Source: Candidatus Symbiopectobacterium sp. NZEC151 (GTDB taxonomy: Bacteria; Pseudomonadota; Gammaproteobacteria; Enterobacterales; Enterobacteriaceae). From it: a stretch of 64,000 bases of DNA. The stretch covers positions 496,001-560,000 of the forward strand of contig NZ_JAGFPE010000001.1 in NCBI RefSeq assembly GCF_025962655.1, in the 5' to 3' direction. The notes under the pieces are model-generated. The model saw nothing but the letters and a program-made list of their open reading frames with translations, ran no database searches and was not told where the DNA came from. This document shows, one piece after another, positions 9,634 through 21,399 of this stretch (within the stretch, counting starts at the first letter, position 1; the number at the start of each line of letters is the position of its first letter). Position numbers and translations under genes: made by a program.

Positions 9634-9848
9634 TTGCAGTTAACTTGATGTGCGAATTAACATTATTCCCGGTTGTTGATAACAACACGTGCTATTTAGT
9701 TAAAGTAAAAAAAGTGTCGAATGACAATAAGTCGTGGCAATATGAAAAAAATTAACCTTCATCGCATAAAAAACAGTATTCATTGTCGTTTTTAATGTTT
9801 GTTATTATCATCAAATAAATCACAACGATAACTCTCGGGGCTGACATC
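9394..9848. other. AT-rich region upstream of the 2-hydroxyacid dehydrogenase
   Basis: Apart from the doubtful small frame at 9376-9633, the stretch 9640-9848 is AT-rich promoter-like sequence with an inverted repeat, GTTGTT-GAT-AACAAC at 9672-9686, that could be an operator for the downstream gene. Nothing else is recognisable. Confidence 0.6.
9672..9686. repeat. Inverted repeat upstream of the dehydrogenase
   Basis: GTTGTTGATAACAAC, perfect six-base arms around GAT, about 160 bases upstream of the 2-hydroxyacid dehydrogenase start. The form resembles a GntR- or LacI-type operator half-pair, but no regulator gene is adjacent. Confidence 0.4.
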
Positions 9849-10811
9849 ATGTTGAAAATCACTTTCCTGGATAAAGGGGCATTGCCTGAAACTATTTTCT
9901 GGAAAAAGCATTTTTTTCGCAGACCGCAATGTCAACACGAATGGATCGAATATAGCTATACGCCGCCGGAACTGGTGGTGGAACGCGCGCAAGGGTGCGA
10001 GGTGATTATCACCAATAAAGTGGTGCTGACGCGTGAGATCCTGCAAGCGTTGCCCGCGCTAAAACTGATCGCGGTTACCGCAACCGGTGTGAACAACATT
10101 GATATTGCCGCCGCACAGGAACTGGGGATCGCTGTACGCAACGTTCCTGCTTATTCGACGCAATCGGTCGCCGAACACGTGATCGCGATGATATTTTCTC
10201 TCAAGCATAGCCTGATGGGCTGGTATCGCGATCAGCTCAGCGATCGCTGGGCCGAGCACAATCAGTTTTGCTATTTCGATCATCCGGTAAAAGACATCGC
10301 GGGCTCAACGCTCGGCATCATTGGCTCCGGCGCGATAGGGCAAGAGGTAGCACGATTGGCCAGCGCGGTGGGAATGAAAGTGCTGTTTGCGGAACGGCGC
10401 AGCGCGGCGCAGTGTCGGCCCGGCTACTTACCGTTCGACCAAGTGATGCAAACGGCCGATGTTATCTCGCTGCATTGCCCACTGACAGCGGAGACCCAGG
10501 GTTTGATCAATGCCCAGACGCTGGCACTGTGTAAACCGTCGGCATTTATCATCAATACGGCGCGCGGCGCGTTGGTGGATGAACCGGCACTGCTGACGGT
10601 ACTGTTGCAGCACCGTATCGCGGGTGCCGCATTGGATGGATTGACACAGGAGCCACCGGCGTTAGATAACCCGTTGATGAAAGCGGCGAAAACCATGCCA
10701 AACCTGTTGATTACTCCCCATATCGCCTGGACATCCGGCTCGTCGTTGCAAGTGCTGATGGAGAAAACCATCGCCAATATCGATGAGTTTGTGCAGCAGC
10801 AGGGGCTCTAA
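9849..10811 (+). CDS. D-isomer-specific 2-hydroxyacid dehydrogenase (NAD(P)H)
   Basis: Cytoplasmic oxidoreductase interconverting a 2-oxoacid and its D-2-hydroxyacid. The 320 residues show the N-terminal substrate domain with VTATGVNNIDIAAA, the dinucleotide-binding motif GIIGSGAIGQEVAR (about residue 154), and the catalytic set Arg in NTARGALVDE, Glu in GLTQEPP and His in TPHIAWTSG. It most resembles glycerate dehydrogenase/hydroxypyruvate reductase types; the exact substrate cannot be fixed. It stands alone behind an AT-rich promoter region and is followed by a GC-rich hairpin. Confidence 0.9.
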   Translation: MLKITFLDKGALPETIFWKKHFFRRPQCQHEWIEYSYTPPELVVERAQGCEVIITNKVVLTREILQALPALKLIAVTATGVNNIDIAAAQELGIAVRNVPAYSTQSVAEHVIAMIFSLKHSLMGWYRDQLSDRWAEHNQFCYFDHPVKDIAGSTLGIIGSGAIGQEVARLASAVGMKVLFAERRSAAQCRPGYLPFDQVMQTADVISLHCPLTAETQGLINAQTLALCKPSAFIINTARGALVDEPALLTVLLQHRIAGAALDGLTQEPPALDNPLMKAAKTMPNLLITPHIAWTSGSSLQVLMEKTIANIDEFVQQQGL

Positions 10812-10839
10812 CGCTGTTCCGTGTCTTGAGATAGCGCGC

Positions 10840-10861
10840 AGCGGGCCGTTATAGGCCCGCT
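10840..10861. terminator. Hairpin after the dehydrogenase, no U-tract
   Basis: AGCGGGCC/GGCCCGCT with loop GTTATA between two convergent genes. Strong stem but no T-run on either side, so it may be a weak or Rho-assisted terminator or an mRNA 3' end stabiliser. Confidence 0.5.
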
Positions 10862-10885
10862 ACCGATAAGGCGCTTGCCGTGTTA

Positions 10886-11095
10886 TTACAGTTTATCGTA
10901 GGGAAATGAGTTTTTGATGTAGCGCGTGTAGTAGCGATACTTTGCCGTGCTGGACAGCAACTCTTCATAGATCATCCGTGCGACACCTTTGTATAAATAG
11001 GTGCTGCCGTTCAGCAGTTCAACTTCCAGATGTTTTTTCTCTTCGTCATAGCCGACAGAAAACAGTTCGCTTGAAGCCACTCGTTTACGTTGCAA
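10886..11095 (-). CDS. KTSC-domain protein
   Basis: Small cytoplasmic protein of 69 residues made of a single KTSC domain (variants of SSxxxxVGYDxxxxxLEVxF, then YxYxxVxxxxYExLL); here SSELFSVGYDEEKKHLEVEL and TYLYKGVARMIYEELL. The domain is found alone or fused to nucleases and translation proteins; its function is unknown. The frame opens with TTG at 11095, which I accept because GGGAGGG lies seven bases upstream; an internal GTG is the alternative. Convergent with the dehydrogenase. Confidence 0.8.
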   Translation of the reverse strand: MQRKRVASSELFSVGYDEEKKHLEVELLNGSTYLYKGVARMIYEELLSSTAKYRYYTRYIKNSFPYDKL

Positions 11096-11321
11096 ATCAA
11101 ATCCCTCCCAGTGAAATCCCCCTGTTTAAACCTCGTCCTATTCTGACGCAGTGTTCAGCTAAACAGGTCCCTGAAACAGTTTCTTGCATTGCCAAGTCGA
11201 TTTACGATTGTGTGACAAAAAAAGCAGTTTAACAATCAGTTGCTGTCTGCGATATCGCAAAAAACGCTATCAACGCGCGCTGTCATTGCTGATTGCCAAG
11301 TACCGAGTGACTGCGATCACA

Positions 11322-11358
11322 AAAGGAAAATGAGGCAGACCAGACGATCTGCCTCATT
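11322..11358 (-). terminator. Terminator of the frmA-fghA unit
   Basis: On the minus strand, AATGAGGCAGA pairs with TCTGCCTCATT (11 base pairs) and is followed by a short T-rich run TTCCTTTT. It lies 13 bases past the fghA stop. Confidence 0.85.
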
Positions 11359-11370
11359 GGGGGAGGCCGG

Positions 11371-12213
11371 TTAGGCCTTCAAATGGCTGGCATGAAAACG
11401 CAAGTGGTCTTCAATAAAGCTGGCAATAAAATAATAGCTGTGGTCATAGCCAGACTGGGTGCGCAACGTCAGCGGCCAACCCTGTTCTGCTGCCTGCTGT
11501 GCCAAGCGCGCGGGCTGCAACTGGTCGGGTAAAAACTGATCGCTGTCGCCCTGATCGACCAGCAGCGGCAATCGAGCCGAGGTTTGTGACAGCAGATAGC
11601 AGCTGTCATAGTCACGCCAGGTCGTTTCGTCGGTGCCCAGATACGCGGTAAAGGCTTTGCGCCCCCAGGGAACCTCGCTGGGATTAACGATTGGCGCAAA
11701 CGCTGAGGCAGACCGATAACGCTCCGGATGGCGCAGTGCCAGCATCAATGCACCGTGACCGCCCATCGAGTGTCCACTGATCGACTGACGATCGCTGACG
11801 TTGAAATGCTCACGCACCAAAGCGGGCAGTTCGCTGCTGACGTAATCGTACATACGATAATGCGCTGACCAAGGCGCTTGGGTGGCGTTGACGTAAAATC
11901 CTGCACCCTGACCCAGGTCGTAACCGGGATCGTTAGCCACCGTGTCTCCACGCGGGCTGGTATCTGGCATCACCAGCACCACCCCCAGTTCGGCAGCGAT
12001 ACGCTGTGCGCCCGCCTTGGTGGTGAAGTTTTCATCATTGCAGGTCAACCCGGACAGCCAATACAGCACCGGTGGTGGTGTATCGTCTGCGGTTGGCGGC
12101 AGATAAATGCTGAACGTCATCGGGCCATTCACGCTGCTTGAGGTATGGCGATAGCGCTGTTGCCAACCGCCAAACAAGCGATGCTCTTCCAGTAATTCCA
12201 GCGTCTGGTTCAT
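11371..12213 (-). CDS. fghA: S-formylglutathione hydrolase
   Basis: Cytoplasmic esterase that releases formate and glutathione from S-formylglutathione, the second step of glutathione-dependent formaldehyde detoxification. The 280-residue alpha/beta-hydrolase has the nucleophile in [11 protein letters not shown], an oxyanion-hole region [12 protein letters not shown] and the catalytic histidine in GYDHSYYF near the C-terminus. The ATG at 12213 is preferred over an upstream opening that would overlap frmA. It is 25 bases after frmA, clearly in one operon. Confidence 0.95.
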   Translation of the reverse strand: MNQTLELLEEHRLFGGWQQRYRHTSSSVNGPMTFSIYLPPTADDTPPPVLYWLSGLTCNDENFTTKAGAQRIAAELGVVLVMPDTSPRGDTVANDPGYDLGQGAGFYVNATQAPWSAHYRMYDYVSSELPALVREHFNVSDRQSISGHSMGGHGALMLALRHPERYRSASAFAPIVNPSEVPWGRKAFTAYLGTDETTWRDYDSCYLLSQTSARLPLLVDQGDSDQFLPDQLQPARLAQQAAEQGWPLTLRTQSGYDHSYYFIASFIEDHLRFHASHLKA

Positions 12214-12238
12214 GGGGGCGTGCCTCCTTGTGCGCGGA

Positions 12239-13369
<1,131 letters not shown>

Positions 13370-13439
13370 CTATAGGTAATGCAGTTGCAGTAATGGGATG
13401 TGCCTCTCGTGACATTGTCCGGCGAGAGGCGCAAGCGGT

Positions 13440-14306
13440 TCAGGTATCGAACTGCTCGATAATCAGTTTCTTAAAGGCTTCCACATTGGGACCAAAGGCG
13501 TCTCGTCGCCATATCAGCCAGGTGGATGCGTTAGCCAGCGGCTCAGGCAGCGGGTGGCGTTGCACCCGATCGCGGGCTGCCAGCGCGTCAAGCACCGAAA
13601 GTGGCAACAGCGCCACACCGGCACCGCTCGCGACAGAGGCCAGCATCGCTGCATAGGAAGTCACCTCAACCGTATGACCGGGTGTGACGCCTGCCTGATG
13701 GAACCAGTTTTCCAATTTATGCCGATAGGCGCAGCCCGCGCGAAAAGCCAGCAGCGTGCTGCCTGCCATCTCCTGCGGGTCGGTAATGGGCGCATGGTCG
13801 AGGGCGGAGACCAGCACCAGCGTTTCGCCAAACGCGGCGCACCCGTTGAGCTCGTCGGCCTGTATTGGCCCGTCTACCAGCGCGGTCGCCAAGGTTCCGG
13901 CTCTTACGCGCTCGACGATATCACTGGACACCGAGCAGGTCAGGGCGACAGACACGGCGGGATAGCGCGTATGGTAGGCCGACAACAATACCGGCAGATG
14001 GCTTACGGCGAGGCTTTCCATCGCGCCCAAGGCGAAATTGCCGGTGGGTTCACCGGCGCGCGTCATGCTGATCGCTTCCTCACTCAATGCCAAAATACGT
14101 TCTGCATAGCAGAGAAAATTGTGCCCCACCGGGGACAAGCGCAGCCGCTGTTTCTCGCGGATAAACAGATCGCGCCCTAATTCCTGTTCCAATTGACGCA
14201 ATCGGGTCGTCAAGTTTGAGGGGACACGCTGCAACAGTTCGGCGGCGCGAGCCACTGAGCCCGTTTCCGCCACCAGGCAGAACATCCGAAGCTGCGTCAG
14301 GTCCAT
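13440..14306 (-). CDS. LysR-type regulator upstream of frmA-fghA
   Basis: Transcription factor of 288 residues: helix-turn-helix in residues 1-60 (MDLTQLRMFCLVAETGSVAR, then LLQRVPSNLTTRLRQLEQELG) and a LysR substrate-binding domain. The ATG at 14306 follows GGTGGG; an upstream ATG exists. It is co-directional with frmA, 79 bases away, not divergent as most LysR genes are from their targets. Control of the formaldehyde genes is a reasonable inference from position only. The ligand is unknown. Confidence 0.88.
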   Translation of the reverse strand: MDLTQLRMFCLVAETGSVARAAELLQRVPSNLTTRLRQLEQELGRDLFIREKQRLRLSPVGHNFLCYAERILALSEEAISMTRAGEPTGNFALGAMESLAVSHLPVLLSAYHTRYPAVSVALTCSVSSDIVERVRAGTLATALVDGPIQADELNGCAAFGETLVLVSALDHAPITDPQEMAGSTLLAFRAGCAYRHKLENWFHQAGVTPGHTVEVTSYAAMLASVASGAGVALLPLSVLDALAARDRVQRHPLPEPLANASTWLIWRRDAFGPNVEAFKKLIIEQFDT

Positions 14307-15068
14307 ACACCCACCTTTCATTTTGTGAGACTAACTTTGATGAACTTATTCATTTTAAGTGATTAACTCAGTCTAACGATTACGACCTGACTTGGCAACG
14401 TCCTTGTTACATCTGACAGAAAATCAGTGCTGAGGCGCAAGCCGTTCAGCACGATGCTAAAGCGTGATAAACCTATTTCAAGTCTGTTACAAAACCGCAA
14501 TATTGCACCTGCTTCATGAAGGAAATGCCTGATCTTTTGCCATGTTATCGCAAGGTTATGGGTAACATTTTCCTCACTAAAGGGAGTGATACCGGATATT
14601 CACTGTGACTTTGTATAATTATTAGTTTGCTATATATAAAAATAAATTAATATTTCCTGGCTAAAACCCGAGAAATATCTACTGTTATTATGCCCGGAGC
14701 AGGGCGAATAAATACACGGTGTAAAAAGGCGCTGATGGCCAATGGTTTTTCATGTTCAAAAATAAAAAAACCAAATGAAAGCGGAATTTATTACGAAAAA
14801 AATCAGTTCGTGCTAACAATTGACTATATCTATTGTTGCCGATGTTTTTATCGTGTTTAATGCTCGGCCGGGGTAAAGGTGAGTCGTTTATTGCCGATGA
14901 TGTTAGTTAAGACCAGTAAATGTTTTTTTTTGTTACACGACAAGGAGTGTTTGATACGTTGTGGCGCATCACCTATGTGTCACGCAGTGACGGCCGATCT
15001 CGATGAATACGCGGAAAACAGACAAAAAGCGTAAAAGAAGATCGCTGAATTAGTTACAGGAGTCATCC
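14307..15068. other. Long AT-rich intergenic region before the chemoreceptor
   Basis: 762 bases without a gene I can support. It separates a minus-strand LysR gene from a plus-strand chemoreceptor, so it holds two divergent promoters. The clearest element is the sigma-28 promoter at 14874-14900. The part 14600-14830 is very AT-rich and may bind nucleoid proteins such as H-NS. Confidence 0.75.
14874..14900 (+). promoter_or_regulatory. Sigma-28 (FliA) promoter of the chemoreceptor
   Basis: TAAA, exactly 15 bases, then GCCGATGA. The flagellar sigma-28 consensus is TAAA-N15-GCCGATAA, so only one base differs. The element points at the chemoreceptor start, leaving a leader of about 160 bases. This puts the receptor in the late flagellar regulon. 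Confidence 0.85.
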
Positions 15069-16745
15069 GTGAACTTTTTAAGAAATATCACCATCAGGGC
15101 AATGCTTCTTATCATTTTGGGGGCTTTTCTGCTGTTGTGGGCCGGCGTTTCCCTTTATAGCATGTCATCACTAAGCAAAATGACGGGGCTGCTTGAAGCG
15201 AGCGAAATACAGAAAAAAAATGTAGAAATGTTGTCGAGAGGTAATGACCAATATTTCCGTACTGTGACCCGCATGGTGCGGTCAATGGATTTCAAGCAGG
15301 CCGGTAACAGCGCAGACGCTGAAAAAACCTTGACCGCCGCCGCGACCGCATTAAAAAACACCAGCGAGGCTTTAGAACAATTCAAAAATACCGATCACTC
15401 TATCGTCGAGCCTGAGATTGCTTCTGCCATGGTCAACACCTGGCAGGCGGTTATCAGCAATGGGTTGCAGCCAATGATTGCGGCAGCGCAGGACAACAAA
15501 CCTGAGCTGTTCCAACAATTGTTCATGAACACCTACCCGCCGCTCAGCGTTGCTTTTGGCGGTGCGATGGAAAAATACCAGAACAGCATTACGTCGCGGT
15601 CAACCGAGTCATTGCAGCAAGTCTACTCTTTACTGTCATGGGGCAGAAGTGTGCTTCTGGCGGCATTGGTGCTTGGTGCTCTGATGCTATTGATCACCGA
15701 TCGTTATCTGGTGAACTATCTGGTGCGACCGCTAAACGATATCAAAGCGCATTTCCGTGTGATGGCTGATGGCGATCTTGGCAGTCCGGTCCAGGAGTTT
15801 GGGCGTAACTGCGTAGGACAACTGATCCCTTATCTCAGAGACGTGCAGAGTAAATTGATTGGCACAGTCTCCACCATTCGTGACAGTTCTGGTGCCATCT
15901 ATCAAGGCTCCAGCGAGATTCGCAGCGGCAATAATCATCTCTCGGCGCGTACTGAACAGCAGGCTGCCGCCTTGGCCGAAACCGCTGCCAGCATGGAGCA
16001 ACTGAGCGCCACGGTGAAACAGAATGCTGAGAATGTGCATCAGGCGAGTACGCTCTCGCAAGATGCGGCGGTAGCCGCACGGCGCGGCGGCGAAGTGGCG
16101 TCGGACGTGGTGGAAACCATGGCCAGTATCACCACCAGTTCGAAAAAGATTGCCGACATTACCAGCGTGATTAACGGCATCGCTTTCCAAACCAATATCC
16201 TGGCATTGAACGCCGCGGTGGAAGCCGCGCGGGCGGGCGAACAAGGGCGTGGGTTTGCCGTGGTGGCCGGTGAGGTACGTAGTCTGGCACAGCGCAGCGC
16301 TCAGGCGGCCAAAGAGATCGAAACGCTGATTGCCGAGTCGGTAGCGCGGGTCGGTAAAGGCTCCGAGCAGGTAGCGCAAACCGGTGACGTGATGAATGCC
16401 ATTATTGTGGCGGTGACGCGGGTTAACGATCTGATGGGCGAGATCGCCAATGCGTCAGACGAGCAGAGCCGTGGTATCAGCCAGGTCGGGCAAGCGGTTG
16501 CTGAGATGGACGGTGTGACGCAGCAGAATGCGTCGCTGGTTGAGCAATCGGCAGGGGCGGCTGCATCGCTGGAAGATCAGGCACGTCAGCTCACCGAAGC
16601 CGTTGCGTTGTTCAAACTTTCTGATCAGGATAAACGTCAGTCACCTGCGGCGGCGCTGCCGCGCAAAAGCGCAACGTCTGCGCCTGCGCTGTTAGCCAGC
16701 AGCAAGAAAGGTGCCTCAGCAAACGATAACTGGGAGACGTTCTAA
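15069..16745 (+). CDS. Methyl-accepting chemotaxis protein
   Basis: Inner-membrane chemoreceptor of 558 residues. Transmembrane helix 1 is at about 10-30, a periplasmic helical ligand domain of about 160 residues follows, then helix 2 (about 190-213), a HAMP domain, and the cytoplasmic coiled-coil signalling domain with the hairpin tip [20 protein letters not shown]. The protein ends in NWETF, the tether that binds CheR and CheB in high-abundance receptors. The start is GTG, supported by ACAGGAG upstream. Ligand unknown. Single gene with a sigma-28 promoter and a terminator. Confidence 0.93.
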   Translation: MNFLRNITIRAMLLIILGAFLLLWAGVSLYSMSSLSKMTGLLEASEIQKKNVEMLSRGNDQYFRTVTRMVRSMDFKQAGNSADAEKTLTAAATALKNTSEALEQFKNTDHSIVEPEIASAMVNTWQAVISNGLQPMIAAAQDNKPELFQQLFMNTYPPLSVAFGGAMEKYQNSITSRSTESLQQVYSLLSWGRSVLLAALVLGALMLLITDRYLVNYLVRPLNDIKAHFRVMADGDLGSPVQEFGRNCVGQLIPYLRDVQSKLIGTVSTIRDSSGAIYQGSSEIRSGNNHLSARTEQQAAALAETAASMEQLSATVKQNAENVHQASTLSQDAAVAARRGGEVASDVVETMASITTSSKKIADITSVINGIAFQTNILALNAAVEAARAGEQGRGFAVVAGEVRSLAQRSAQAAKEIETLIAESVARVGKGSEQVAQTGDVMNAIIVAVTRVNDLMGEIANASDEQSRGISQVGQAVAEMDGVTQQNASLVEQSAGAAASLEDQARQLTEAVALFKLSDQDKRQSPAAALPRKSATSAPALLASSKKGASANDNWETF

Positions 16746-16791
16746 CGCCCCGCGGCGTAATAGCGTCTCACTAAGCACCCTGTTATCCCAC

Positions 16792-16825
16792 AGCGTCAGG
16801 CGGACAAGTCTGACGCTTATTTTTC
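16792..16825 (+). terminator. Chemoreceptor terminator
   Basis: AGCGTCAG pairs with CTGACGCT around a ten-base loop, followed by TATTTTTC. It lies about 45 bases after the stop codon. Confidence 0.85.
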
Positions 16826-16961
16826 GTTCCATGATCCGTTATCCCTCCGCATGAAGTTGAACCTATTTCACCGATCATGAAGTACAATCACTGGATAATC
16901 CTGCGTCACTCCACTAGAGTGAACGCGCTTGGAATGTCACACCTGCCGGAGAAGAAACAGA

Positions 16962-17630
16962 ATGACCCCCACGTTGAGTCGCGAAGCGGCGCTGGTTCAT
17001 GAAGCGTTGCTGGCGCGCGGTCTGGAAACCCCGCTGCGCGGCGCGCTGCTGGATGCTGCCACCCGCAAGGCGCGCATCGCCGAACACATGACCGAAATCA
17101 TGAATCTGCTGAGCCTCGATCTGCAAGATGACAGCCTGGCGGAAACCCCGCATCGCATCGCAAAAATGTATGTGGATGAAATTTTCGCCGGTCTGGACTA
17201 CGCCAATTTCCCTAAAATCACCATCATTCAAAACAAAATGAAAGTGGATGAAATGGTTACCGTGCGTGATATCACACTGACCAGCACCTGCGAGCACCAT
17301 TTTGTCACCATTGATGGCAAGGCCACGGTCGCCTATATCCCGAAAGAAGGGGTGATTGGCCTGTCGAAGATCAACCGTATCGTGCAGTTTTTTGCACAGC
17401 GTCCGCAGGTGCAAGAACGATTGACGCAGCAGATTCTTGTCGCACTGCAAACCCTGCTGGGCACCAGCAATGTTGCGGTATCGATTGACGCCGTGCACTA
17501 CTGTGTCAAAGCGCGCGGTATTTGTGATGCGACCAGCGCGACCACCACCACATCGCTGGGTGGTCTGTTTAAATCGAGCCAGAATACGCGTCAGGAGTTC
17601 CTGCGCGCCGTGCGTCACCACCAGCACTGA
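16962..17630 (+). CDS. folE: GTP cyclohydrolase I
   Basis: Cytoplasmic zinc enzyme making 7,8-dihydroneopterin triphosphate from GTP, the first step of folate synthesis. The ATG at 16962, after GGAG, gives 222 residues, equal to E. coli FolE; the frame opens 33 bases earlier. Visible motifs are [20 protein letters not shown] (zinc cysteine and active-site histidines), the GLSKINRIV helix and HYCVKARG with the second zinc cysteine. Followed by yeiB as in E. coli. Confidence 0.97.
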   Translation: MTPTLSREAALVHEALLARGLETPLRGALLDAATRKARIAEHMTEIMNLLSLDLQDDSLAETPHRIAKMYVDEIFAGLDYANFPKITIIQNKMKVDEMVTVRDITLTSTCEHHFVTIDGKATVAYIPKEGVIGLSKINRIVQFFAQRPQVQERLTQQILVALQTLLGTSNVAVSIDAVHYCVKARGICDATSATTTTSLGGLFKSSQNTRQEFLRAVRHHQH

Positions 17631-17698
17631 TCCTCCTGCCGCAGCCACCGGGTGTGGCTGTCGGCGGCATGCGTCCCATTGGATTGGCACAAACTCCT

Positions 17699-18865
17699 AT
17701 GATGCCTCACTCGCCTTCATCGCCGCGCCGTATCGCCACACTGGATTTCGTGCGCGGCGTGGCGGTATTGGGCATCTTATTGCTCAATATTACCGCGTTT
17801 GGCCTGCCCAAGGCCGCTTATCTCAATCCTGCCTACGCCGGTTACCCTGCGCTGCATGAGGCCCTGACCTGGGCTGTGATGGATCTGCTGGCCCAGGCGA
17901 AATTTCTGACATTGTTTGCCCTGCTGTTTGGCGCAGGTTTACAACTGCTTTTGCCGCGAGGTACGCGCTGGGTTCATGCGCGTCTGTTCTGGTTGATGCT
18001 GATTGGGCTATTGCACGGTATTTTCATGTGGGACGGCGATATCTTGCTGGATTATGGCCTCATCGGTCTGCTCTGCTATGCCATGATCCGACAGGCGGAC
18101 AGCAGCCGTATGCTGATGCGTATCGGCGTGGTGATGTACGCCGTAGGCGTCGGCATGCTGGTGGTATTAAGCCAGATTCTCAGCCCGGAGCCGGGGCGCT
18201 ACTGGTTGCCGAGTGATGCAGACATCGCCTACGAGGCCTATTGGCTCCAACTGGGTGGCGTAGAAGCGTGGCGCAATCGCATAGATCTGCTGATCGAGAG
18301 TCTATTGTCGCTGGGTGTGCAATATGGCTGGCTGCTGGCAGGCTCATTGCTGCTGGGCGCCGGGCTGATGCGCAGCGGCTGGCTGCGCGGTGAGTTCAGT
18401 GGGGCGCATTATCGCAAAGTTGCCCTGTGGTTTATCGCGATGGGACTGCTGATTGATGCTGTTGGCATGGTGTTGCAGTGGCATCTTGCCTGGGAGTACC
18501 GCTGGAGTGGTCTGTTGCTGCAAATTCCTCGCGATATTGCCGCGCCGATTCAGGCTATCGGTTATCTGGCACTCTGCTACGGGTATTGGTCAACGCTGCG
18601 ACAATGGCGGGTGTCAGCCTGGATAGGAGACATCGGACGGATGGCGTTGAGCAGCTATCTGTTGCAGACGCTGATCTGCACCCAGCTCTTTTATCACTGG
18701 GGCGGTTTTATGCAGTTCGACCGTTTGCAATTGCTGGGCATCGTGCCGTTTATCTGGTTGATTAACGGCTTGGCGGCACATTACTGGCTGCGTCATTTCG
18801 AACAAGGCCCACTGGAGTGGGGATGGCGACGCTTAACCAGGCTGATTGCCGGGCCTTCGCGCTAA
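17699..18865 (+). CDS. yeiB: YeiB family DUF418 membrane protein
   Basis: Inner-membrane protein of unknown function with about nine hydrophobic helices; the N-terminal RIATLDFVRGVAVLGILLLN and a C-terminal DUF418 block (residues about 220-380, with GRMALSSYLLQT) define the family. The start is uncertain: I chose the ATG at 17699 because it aligns with E. coli YeiB (388 against 385 residues), but there is no good ribosome site and the frame opens at 17654. It follows folE by 68 bases and may be co-transcribed. Confidence 0.88.
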   Translation: MMPHSPSSPRRIATLDFVRGVAVLGILLLNITAFGLPKAAYLNPAYAGYPALHEALTWAVMDLLAQAKFLTLFALLFGAGLQLLLPRGTRWVHARLFWLMLIGLLHGIFMWDGDILLDYGLIGLLCYAMIRQADSSRMLMRIGVVMYAVGVGMLVVLSQILSPEPGRYWLPSDADIAYEAYWLQLGGVEAWRNRIDLLIESLLSLGVQYGWLLAGSLLLGAGLMRSGWLRGEFSGAHYRKVALWFIAMGLLIDAVGMVLQWHLAWEYRWSGLLLQIPRDIAAPIQAIGYLALCYGYWSTLRQWRVSAWIGDIGRMALSSYLLQTLICTQLFYHWGGFMQFDRLQLLGIVPFIWLINGLAAHYWLRHFEQGPLEWGWRRLTRLIAGPSR

Positions 18866-18879
18866 TCCGGTCACCCGCA

Positions 18880-19746
<867 letters not shown>

Positions 19747-19783
19747 TTATTGATTGATTGTTGCGCGATTGCGCGAAAAGCAG

Positions 19784-19813
19784 GCAAAAAAAACCGGCCA
19801 GCAGGCCGGTTTA
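19784..19813 (-). terminator. rimO terminator
   Basis: Minus-strand stem AAACCGGCC-TGCT-GGCCGGTTT followed by further Ts. It ends 18 bases past the rimO stop and about 125 bases before sanA. Confidence 0.92.
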
Positions 19814-19830
19814 TGCAGTGAGCGATCCGG

Positions 19831-21168
19831 TTAGTTTATCCGGCTGCCCCACAGATCGTATTCATCCGCGTGTTCGATAACCACCTGCACAACGTCACCC
19901 ACTTTGACGTTGGTTTCGCCGTTAAGGTAGACGCTGCCATCGATTTCCGGTGCGTCGGCCATGCTGCGGCCAATCGCACCTTCATCATCCACTTCATCGA
20001 TCAGCACCCGCAACGTGCGGCCGATTTTCTCTTGCAACCGTTCAGCGGAAATACGCTGTTGCAGCGCCATAAAGCGGTGAAAACGTTCTTCTTTGATCGC
20101 TTCCGGCACTTGATCCGGCAGGTCGTTTGCCGTCGCGCCGACGACCGGGCTGTATTGGAAGCAGCCCACGCGATCCAGTCGCGCCTCGCTCAGAAAATCG
20201 AGCAGCATTTGGAAATCTTCTTCGGTTTCACCGGGAAAGCCGACAATAAAGGTAGAACGCAGCGTTAAATCAGGGCACATCACGCGCCACTGTTTGATTC
20301 GCTCCAGCGTACGCTCTACCGCGCCGGGGCGTTTCATCAGCTTGAGAATTTTCGGACTGGCGTGCTGTAACGGGATATCCAGATAGGGCAGGATCTTGCC
20401 CGCGGCCATCAGCGGAATCACGTCATCCACGTGGGGATAGGGGTAAACATAGTGCAATCGCACCCACACGCCCAGTGAGGCAAGCTGTTCGCACAGGCTG
20501 ACCATGCTGGTTTTTACCGGTTGCCCGTTCCAGAAACCGGTGCGCTGCTTCACATCGGCACCGTAGGCGGAGGTATCCTGTGAAATCACCAGCAGCTCTT
20601 TCACACCGGCTTCGACCAGTCGTTTGGCTTCATCCAGCACGCTGCCGATCGGGCGGCTATCCAAATCGCCGCGCATCGACGGGATAATGCAGAAGGTGCA
20701 GCGATGGTTGCAACCTTCAGAAATTTTCAGATACGCGTAGTGCTTGGGGGTCAGTTTGACGCCCTGCGCGGGTACCAGGCTGGTAAAGGGATCGTGTGCC
20801 GGTTTGGGAACATAGTGATGCACATGCGAGATCACCTGCTCATAGCTGTGCGGACCGGAGATTTCCAACACTTTCGGGTGCACTTCGCGGATTTGGTTCT
20901 CTTTGGCACCGAGGCAACCGGTAACGATCACTTTGCCGTTTTCGTTCAGCGCTTCACCAATGGCTTCCAGCGACTCTTGCACCGCGCTGTCGATAAAACC
21001 GCAGGTATTGACGATAACCACTTCGGCGTCATCGTAGGTGGGCACAACCTGATAGCCCTCATTGCGCAGCTCAGTCAGGATACGCTCGGAATCGACCAGG
21101 TTTTTCGGGCAACCGAGACTGACAAAACCGACTTTCGGCGCGGCGGCAGGTGTTTTTGTGTGGGACAT
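19831..21168 (-). CDS. rimO: Ribosomal protein S12 methylthiotransferase RimO
   Basis: Radical-SAM enzyme that adds a methylthio group to Asp88/89 of ribosomal protein S12. The 445 residues show the N-terminal UPF0004 domain with iron-sulfur cysteines C20, C56 and C85, the radical-SAM motif [10 protein letters not shown] (C153, C157, C160) and a C-terminal TRAM domain ending [14 protein letters not shown]. coli RimO has 441 residues. Monocistronic, with its own terminator. Confidence 0.97.
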   Translation of the reverse strand: MSHTKTPAAAPKVGFVSLGCPKNLVDSERILTELRNEGYQVVPTYDDAEVVIVNTCGFIDSAVQESLEAIGEALNENGKVIVTGCLGAKENQIREVHPKVLEISGPHSYEQVISHVHHYVPKPAHDPFTSLVPAQGVKLTPKHYAYLKISEGCNHRCTFCIIPSMRGDLDSRPIGSVLDEAKRLVEAGVKELLVISQDTSAYGADVKQRTGFWNGQPVKTSMVSLCEQLASLGVWVRLHYVYPYPHVDDVIPLMAAGKILPYLDIPLQHASPKILKLMKRPGAVERTLERIKQWRVMCPDLTLRSTFIVGFPGETEEDFQMLLDFLSEARLDRVGCFQYSPVVGATANDLPDQVPEAIKEERFHRFMALQQRISAERLQEKIGRTLRVLIDEVDDEGAIGRSMADAPEIDGSVYLNGETNVKVGDVVQVVIEHADEYDLWGSRIN

Positions 21169-21399
21169 TCAACGTTACTCACTTTGCATCAATGGCGCGG
21201 GATGTTAATGACATTACGGCAAACATTATACAGCTAAGTGTGGGGTTAATGCGAGAACGTGGCGATGCGCGCTATCAGGCGCGTGATTTGTGCGTTCAGG
21301 ACGCGCTAACGTCAAGAAAAGTAAAACGTCGTCGCTTTTTTTGCGTGCACTGACTGGGCTGCCTACAGTTAGTGAAATGCCTTGCCTAGGAGCCCTACC

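Noticed and set aside
21150-21353. Small plus-strand frame at the bssR position between rimO and yliI
   Set aside because: The peptide does not resemble BssR, overlaps the rimO start region and has no ribosome site.
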